NCBI RefSeq assembly: GCF_002243515.1
Contig: NZ_CP022657.1
Coordinates: 526,001-590,000, forward strand
Direction of reading: 5' to 3'
DNA: 64,000 bases
DNA from: Tumebacillus algifaecis
Lineage (GTDB): Bacteria; Bacillota; Bacilli; Tumebacillales; Tumebacillaceae
Below the pieces are notes generated by a model, which saw only the letters and a list, made by a program, of their open reading frames with translations, did not search any database and was not told the DNA's origin. Of the stretch, positions 40,601-49,600 are shown in pieces (the first letter of the stretch is position 1; the number at the start of each line of letters is the position of its first letter). Both the position numbers and the translations under genes were made by a program.

Positions 40601-43600
40601 ATTGCAGTCCGGCCAATTTGATGAGCAGGAGCACTACTGGCTGAACACGCTCAGCAAGCCGTTGCCGGTGCTCAACCTGCCGACCGACTTCACGCGTCCG
40701 GAACGCCAATCGCTGCGTGGTAGCGAGTCCCGTTGGCAGATCGACAAGGCGCTGTATGCGCAGGTCACAGAACTTGCGAACAAGCTCGATGCGACCCCGT
40801 TCATGGTGCTGTTGTCGTCGTACGTCCTGATGCTGCACCGTCTGTCTGGTGATCAGGACATCATCGTGGGCACCCCGGTGGCGGGTCGGACCAGCGATAC
40901 GCTCGAATCGCTGATCGGCTGTTTCTTGAACACGTTGTCGATCCGTACCAAATTTGATGGCGTGGCGACGTTCCGCGATTTGCTCAGCCAGATCAAGGAG
41001 CGCACGCTGGAAGCGTATGAGCATCAAGCGTATCCGTTCGACCTGCTCGTGGAAAAAGTCAATCCGGAACGCGACATGAGCCGTTCGGCGATCTTCTCGA
41101 CCATGTTCGTCCTGCAAAACATGCCGTTCGAACTGCACTTCTCCGACCTTGAAGTGTCATTGGAAGAGGAAAAGCGCAGCACCAGCAAGTTCGATCTGAC
41201 CGTCTATGCGATGGAGAACCAAGCTGGGCTTGAGCTCACCTTCGTCTACGGCACCGATCTGTTCAAGCTGGAAACGATCGAGTCGATGGCAGAGCAGTTC
41301 CAGAACATCCTCGCTGAAGTGAGTGTGAACGTTGACAGCAACCTCTATGCGGTCAATCTGCACACGGTCAAACAGCGCGCGATGTTGCGCGAATTGAACA
41401 TTTTGCCAAGTGAAGAGGAGCGGGTGACCACTTCGGCGCTCGTCGAAGTTCCGTTCATTCACCGCGTCTTCGAATTGCAAGCGGAACAGACCCCCGATCT
41501 GACTGCGATCTCGCATCACGAACGTCAGGTGACGTACCGCGAACTGAACGAGCGGGCGAACCAACTGGCCCACTATCTCCGTGACAAGGGCATCGGTCGC
41601 GGGCAGCGCGTGGCGATCATGGTGAACCGCAGTGTCGCCATGCTCGAATCGATCCTCGGGATTCTCAAATCAGGTGCCGCCTTCGTGCCGCTCGACCCGA
41701 ACTATCCACTCGAGCGTCTGGAGATGATCCTCTCCGAAGTGGAACCGACGTGGATCATCAGCCAAGCGTCCTATGCGCCCAAGCTGTCCGATCTATTGAC
41801 GGCGGTGGGTGCGGCCGATTCCCAGCATCTGCTCTTCGTCGATCGTCCGGTCGCGGGGGAGTGGACGGCACACGCCTTTGCGGAAATTGAAAGTTTTGCG
41901 ACCCGCAATCCTGAGCTGATCAGCGATCCGGATGACAATAACTACATCTATTACACGTCTGGTTCAACGGGACGACCAAAAGGGGTCATGGGTCGCCACC
42001 GCAGTCTCGTGCAATTTGTCCGTTGGGAGATCGAGACGTTTGCCATCGGAGCTGGTGATCGCGTCAGTCAGTTTGCGGCGCTGACCTTCGACCCGGCTCT
42101 GCGCGACATTTTCGTACCGCTGTGCTCGGGAGGCACCGTCTGCCTGCCAGATCAAGAGACGATTCTCGACCGCGAAGATATGGTGAAGTGGCTGATGAAT
42201 CAGGACATCTCCGTCATTCACTGCGTGCCGAGCTTGTTCCGCCAGATTCTCGCGGAGGCGCAACATCTCGATCCTGCGCGCCGCGCCGAGCTTTTCCCGC
42301 ACCTGCGCTACATTTTCCTCGGCGGTGAGGCGCTTGAGGTCAAATATGTAAAGCAATGGCGAGACATCTTTGGCGAGCGCATCCAACTTGTCAACTTCTA
42401 CGGCCCGACCGAGACGACGATGGTCAAGCTGTTCAATGTCGTAAACGAACTGCCGACAGAAGGCAAAGTGATCCCGATCGGCAAAGGGATCGAGGCGGCG
42501 ACCGCACTGCTGCTCAATCAAGAGCAAGCGCTGTGCGCAGTCGGTGAGATCGGTGAAATCTACATCCGTACCCCGTACCTGTCGCTCGGATACTTTAAGA
42601 ACCCGGAATTGACGGCAGAAGTGTTTGTCAAAAATCCGCTCGATCCGCTCGACCCGGTACTCGTCTATCGCACGGGCGACCTTGGCCGCTACTTGGCGGA
42701 CGGAAGGGTCCAATATGTTGGCCGTAAGGACTTCCAGATCAAGGTGCGCGGTTTCCGCGTCGAACTGAGCGAGATCGAAGCGGCGCTCAGCACGTTCCAA
42801 GGCATGCAGGAAGTGGCGGTCGTAGCGCGTGAAAACGCGGACGGTGACCACCAAGTCATCGCTTGCTTCACGGGGGATGACAACCTGAGTCTCGACGAGA
42901 TTCAGACCTACCTGAAGCGCAAACTGCCGGAGTATATGGTTCCGTCTCAGATCAACTGGCTTGAGAAAATGCCGTTGAATCCGAACGGAAAGATCGACCG
43001 CAAAGCGTTGCGTGAAACGAGTGTCGCAAGCAAGCAACTGGTGAGCCAAGCCTATGTCGCCCCGGTCACCGCGACCGAGCAACAGCTGGCCGCGATCTGG
43101 TCTACCGTTTTGGGCGTCGAGCAGATCGGTCGCGCCGACAACTTCTTTGGCATCGGGGGCCACTCGCTCCTCGCGATGCAGGTGCTCGCCCGCATCAAAG
43201 AAGCGACGCACGCTAATGTCAAACTGAAGGATCTCTTCGCCTACCCGACCGTGCAGGAACTGGCCGCTTGCATCGACAGCCTGCTTTCTGCGGGTGAGAC
43301 CGAAGCGGAAGCGACGATCCGACCGCTTCCGGCACAAGCGTCCTATGAACTCTCGCGCGTGCAGCAACGCACCTGGTTCCTGTATCGACTGGAGCCGGAA
43401 AACGTGGCCTACAGCATTCCGCAGAGCGTCACAATGAAGGGCGCAGTCAACCGCCAAGCGTTCGAACAAGCGCTGCAACTGATGATCGAGCGCCACGCGA
43501 CCCTGCGCACCGTCTTCGTCGAGCACGAAGATCTGGCGAGACAGGTGATCCGCGACACGATCGACTTCGCGCTCCCCTTCTTCGACCTGCGGGAGCTGGA

Positions 43601-46600
43601 AGATTCGGAGCGTACTCACAAGTTGGAAGCCGCAATGTCTGAAGATGCGTTAACACCGTTCGATCTGACGCAAGGTCCGCTTCTGCGCGCGATGCTGTTC
43701 CAAGTGGCAGATGAGGAGTATCGTTTCTACCTGAACATGCACCACATCATCTCGGACGGTTGGAGTATGGGCGTCTTCGTCCGCGAGTTCGCTGAGTTCT
43801 ACGCGGCGCTCTCGACCGGACAGAACATCGAGAAAGAAGCATTGCCGATCCAATATGTCAGCTATGCCGCGTGGCAGAACGAGCAGTTGGAATCGGGAGC
43901 TTTGGACAGCGAGGAGCAATACTGGCTGCAAACGCTGGCCAAGCCGTTGCCCGTGCTGGAACTGCCGCTCGATTCGGAGCGTCCCGCTTTGCAGACCTAT
44001 GAAGGTCGTTCGCTGCGCTGGCAGCTCGATGCTGACCTGCTCAAGCGCACCCATGCGCTTGCCGAGCGTGAAGACACCAGTTTGTTCATGGTGCTGTTGG
44101 CCGCTTACAACTTGTTGTTGCACCGTCTCACAGGTGACGATGACATCATCGTCGGCACACCGATTGCGGGACGCACCAATTCCACGCTCGAATCGTTGAT
44201 CGGCTACTTTGTCAACACGCTGGCGATCCGCACTCGATTCGAGGGGATGAGCAACTTCCACGAGCTGTTGCAACAAGTCAAGCAGCGCAGCCTCGAAGCG
44301 TTTGAGCACCAGTCCTATCCGTTCGACCTGCTGACCGAAAAGATCAACCCGGAGCGCGACCGGAGCCGCTCGCCGATCTTCTCGGCGATGTTCACCCTGC
44401 ACAACGCGCCGCTCGACTTGCAGTTCCCGGGCCTCGACGTTGCGATCGATGAATTCGAACGCGGCACCAGCAAGTTCGACATGGAACTGGTCGTGGTAGA
44501 ACATGAGCACGGTCTCGACCTGACCTATGAATACAACACCGGACTGTTGCGCGAAGAAACGGTGCGCAACTGGGCCGAGCAATATGAGATGGTGCTGAAG
44601 GCGGTCCTCGATGACGCCGAACAACATCTGTACAACATCAACATCATGACGGAGCGCGACCACCAAATTTTGGCGGGCGTGAACAACACAGACGTTGACT
44701 TCGACCTCAATCAACTTTTGCATGAAGCGTTTGTTAAGCAGGCGGAGGCTGATCCAGATCGCATCGCCCTGATCGACGGCGATCGGACGCTTACCTACCG
44801 CGAGATGAATGAACGCTCGAACCGATTGGCGCACTTCCTGCGCGCACAAGGTGTTCAGCGCAACCAACTGGTCGGCATCCAGATGGAGCGCAGTATCGAA
44901 CTGCTCGTCGGGATGTATGGGATTCTCAAGGCGGGTGGCGCTTACGTGCCGATCGACCCGGAATATCCAGCGCAGCGCGTTCAGTACATGATGACCAACT
45001 CGGGAGCAGACGTCCTGCTCACCAAACAGGAGTACACGGAGCAGATCAAGGAGATCGCAGAAGGCATCGATCTAAAATGCGTCCTGTACATGGATGTCGA
45101 AGGTGACATCGAGCCGGTGCGCGAGGGAGTTCCGACGCACAGTTGGAGCGCACTCGATACCTATCCTGCGCACCTGCCAGAAAAGGTGAACGAGCCGAGC
45201 GACATCGCCTATACGATCTACACGTCCGGCTCGACAGGCAAACCGAAAGGCGTCGTGATCCGCCACAGCGCGATCATCAACCGCCTGCACTGGCACCAAT
45301 CGGTGTTCGAGGCGACGCCGGAAGACTGCATGATTCAGCGGACGACGCACTGCTTCGACGACTCGATCATCGAGCTGTTCTGGCCGCTGCGCCACGGCGC
45401 AAAACTGCTGATTTTGCAACGCAACGTCTACGCAACGCCAGAACTGCTCGTCGAGCAGATGCTCGAGTACGACGTCACGTACATGCAGTTCGTCCCAGCT
45501 CTGTTCAGCATCTTTGTCGCCTATCTGCAGAGCTTGCCGGAAGCGGAGCGTCCGCAGTTGAAACTGCGCAACTTCATCGTCTCCGGGGAAGCGTTGCCGA
45601 CCAAGCTCGTCAACCAGTGGTTTGAGATGTATCCGAATGGATCGCGCATCGGCAACCTCTATGGCCCGACCGAAGCGGCGGTCGATGTCACGGCCTTCTT
45701 GATCGAAGGCCCGATCGCCTACGTCCATATCGGTGGACCGATTTCCAATACGCAATGCTATGTCGTGGACCGTCACGGCAATCTCTGCCCGACGGGCGTG
45801 AAAGGCGAACTGCTCGTCGGCGGTGTTCAGCTTGCAGAAGGCTATCACAACCAGCCGGAAAAAACGGCAGAGGCGTTCATTCCCAATCACCTGCCAGGCA
45901 CGCCTGGCGACCGACTCTACCGGACGGGCGACTTGGCGCGCATTCTGGCGGACGGCACGATCGATTACCTCGGCCGCATCGACAACCAAGTCAAAGTGCG
46001 CGGGTTCCGAATCGAGCTCGGTGAGATCGAGGAAGTATTCTCGCAACATCCGGATGTGGAGATGGCGATCGTCGTCGTGAAAAAGGCGGCAGACGGCAAC
46101 AACATGCTGTTCGGCTTCTACACGTCACAATGTGACGATCTGGAACAATTTGAGCTCAAAGAGTTCATCGGACAGCAACTGACCGAGTACATGGTGCCGA
46201 CGCGCATCGTCCGACTCCCAGAAATGCCGCTGACACCAAACGGCAAGGTCGATCGCAAAGCGCTAGAGCAATTGGCGGCGAGCGATGACTTTGAAGAGGC
46301 GCGCGAGTTTGTCGAGCCGTCCACAGCGCTTGAGCGGACGTTAGCCGACATTTGGGCATCGGTGCTCAACCGCGAGGCGGTCAGCGCGACCGACAACTTC
46401 TTTGACCTCGGTGGCCATTCGCTCTTGGCGATTCAAGTGCTCAACCGCATTCGCAAAGAACTGGCGACCAGCATGGAGCTCAAGGACCTGTTTGCCTACA
46501 CGACCGTTCAAGACCTCGCCGCGCACATCGACCGACAGCTCGCGGCCGGTCAGACCACTGCGCACACCGAGATTGCCAAAGCACCGGAGCAGGAGCACTA

Positions 46601-49600
46601 CCGCCTGTCCCATGCGCAAAACCGCCTGTGGTTCCTGTACAAATTGAACCCGACGAGCACCGTCTACAACATGCCGATGCACGCCAAGCTCAGTGGGCCG
46701 CTCGATCTCGCAGCGTTTGAACAAGCGTTGCAGATCCTGATTGAGCGTCACGACTCACTGCGCACCGTGTTCCGCGAAGTGGACGGCTTGCCGCGCCAAG
46801 TTGTACTGCCGACGAGCGATTTCCGCCTCGTCTACGAAGACCTGAGTGATCGTGCCGCGGCCGAGCAGCAAGCGTTCGTGCAAGCGAGCATCGACGAGAG
46901 CGGTGCGCTGCCATTCAATCTTGGCACCGGGCCATTGATGCGCGTCATGCTCTTCAAGCTCGGAGCGCAAGAGGCACAGTTGTACTTCAACATGCACCAT
47001 ATCATCTTTGACGGTTGGAGCAGCGGCGTCTTCCTGCGCGAATTCTCCGATCTCTATCGCACCCTGCACGCAGGAGCGCAACCGTCCCTCGCGCCGCTTT
47101 CGATCCAGTATACGGACTATGCGGAATGGCAAGCGGAGGGGATGGAAACCGAACGATTCCGCGAGAGTGAGAGCTACTGGCTGGAACAGCTCGCCAAACC
47201 GTTGCCGACGCTCGATCTGCCGACCGACTTCCCGCGTCCGGACGTGATGACGCACAGCGGGAACGCGGTGTGGACGCGGGTGCCGAAGGAGTTGACCGAA
47301 CAGCTTCGCGCCTTGACCAAGCAAGAGGACGTTTCTTCCTTCATGCTGATGCTGTCCGCCTATACGATGCTCTTGCACAACTTGACGCACCAAGACGACC
47401 TCATCGTCGGTACGCCGATCGCCGGACGCACAGTCGAGTCGCTGGAGCCTTTGATCGGATTCTTCGTCAACACGCTCGCCATCCGCGTCCGTTTCGACGA
47501 GGTCGGTACGCTCAAAGACCTGCTGGGGCAAGTCAAGCAGCAAAGCCTCGATGCTTACCAGCACGAGTCGTACCCGTTCGATCTGCTCATTGAAAAATTG
47601 AACCCAGAGCGCGACACGAGCCGTTCCCCCGTCTTCTCGACCATGTTTGTCTACAACAAAGAAGGGGACGGAGCGCAAGACATCGCAGGTGGCGAAGGTC
47701 TGCACTTGCAGGCGCTGACCGATGCCAGCGAGCACACGGTCAGTAAATTTGACCTCACCGTCTCGATGAACGAAGGCGACGAGGACATCCAAGTGCGCTT
47801 CGAGTACAATACCGACCTGTTCCGCGAATCGACGATCCAGCACTTTGCGGCAAGCCTCGTGCAGACTTTGCAAGCGTTCGCGACCGCTCTCAACGACCCG
47901 ATCGGCTCACTCGACCTGTTGAGCGAGATAGATCGCGCCGTCTATGCGAAGCTGAACGACACGGCGCTGCAGGCACCGACCGACCGCACGATCCACGAGC
48001 TGTTCTATGAAGTGGTGGCACGTCAGCCGGAACGGATCGCACTCAGCGATGACCGCGTACAGCTTACCTACCGTGAACTGAACGAGCGCTCGAACCAAGT
48101 CGCTCATCTCCTGCGCGGCCTGGGGGTGAAGGCGAACGATAACGTCGCCATCCTGATGGAGCGCGGCATCGAACCGATCATCGCCATGCTCGGCGTGCTC
48201 AAGGCGGGCGGTGCGTTCGTGCCGATCGATCCGGATTACCCGGAAGAGCGCAAAGGCTACATGCTTCAAGACAGCGCGGCGCAACTGATCCTGACCCAGC
48301 GCAGCCTTGGCGAGCAGATGTCTACGGGCGATGTGCAGACTCTGTTCATCGAAGAGATCCCAGCGGACACTTCGACTTCCGACCTTGCGAGCATCAACAC
48401 GGCACAGGATCTCGCCTACATCATCTTCACGTCCGGCTCGACCGGGTTGCCCAAAGGGACGATGTTGCGTCACGTCGGCGTGCCGAACTTGGCACAGTGG
48501 AAGCATGAGCATTTCGATTACAACGAGCGAGACACCGTGCTGCAATTTGCATCGCTCAGCTTCGACGCATCGGTTGCAGAGATCTTCCCGGCCCTGCTCA
48601 ACGGGGCTCGCCTGCACGTAGCTTCGAGCGGCGCGCGTCAGTCGTACGAAGAATTTGCGAACATGATCGCGACAGTCGGCGTGACGATCGCCGAACTGCC
48701 GACCGTCTTCTTCAAACTGCTCAGCACCTATCTGACCGACGAGCATGTCGGAAAACTGAAATCGTTGCAGACGATCTTCGTCGCTGGGGAAGCGTTGCAA
48801 GGAGAAGTCGTCCGCGCGTGGCATCGCCGATTTGGCACCGACATCACGATCATCAACGCCTACGGGCCGACCGAAGCGACCGTCTCCGCAACGGCGAACG
48901 CTATCGTCGGAGCATTGCCGTCCGATCAAGCCAACATCTCGATCGGACGACCGATGTCCAACGTGCAGATTTACATCGTGGATCGCAACCTGAAGCTCTG
49001 CCCGGTCAACGTCGTCGGGGAAATCTGCATCCAAAGCGTCGGGTTGGCAAAAGGCTACCTGAATCAGCCGGAGAAAACGGCGGAAGTGTTCGTCCCGAAT
49101 CCGTTCAGCGACGAACCGGGGGCCCTGCTCTACAAAACGGGCGATCTGGCGCGCCTCTTGCCGAACGGCACGATCGAGTTTGTCGGACGCAACGACGCAC
49201 AGGTCAAAATCCGGGGGTACCGGATCGAAATCGGCGAGATCGAAGACGTGCTGATCAAGTATCCGTCGATCGAAGTGGCGGCCGTTCTGCCGAAAAAAGA
49301 CTCGGACGGCAACCAGATTCTCGTCGCGTACTACACGACGACCACAGCAACTGCCGAGATGGGAGACGTCAAATCCTTCCTCGCCGAAAAATTGCCTAAC
49401 TACATGCTGCCGTCTGCGTACCACAATCTGGACAGCATGCCGCTCTCACCAAACGGCAAAGTGGATCGCAAGGCACTGGCCAAATTGGCCGAGCAAGCGG
49501 CGCACGCGGAGCAAACCTACGAAGCGCCGGCGACCTCGCTTGAAGAGACGATCGTCACGATCTGGGCAAGCGTCTTGCAAGTGGAACCGCAAAGCATCGG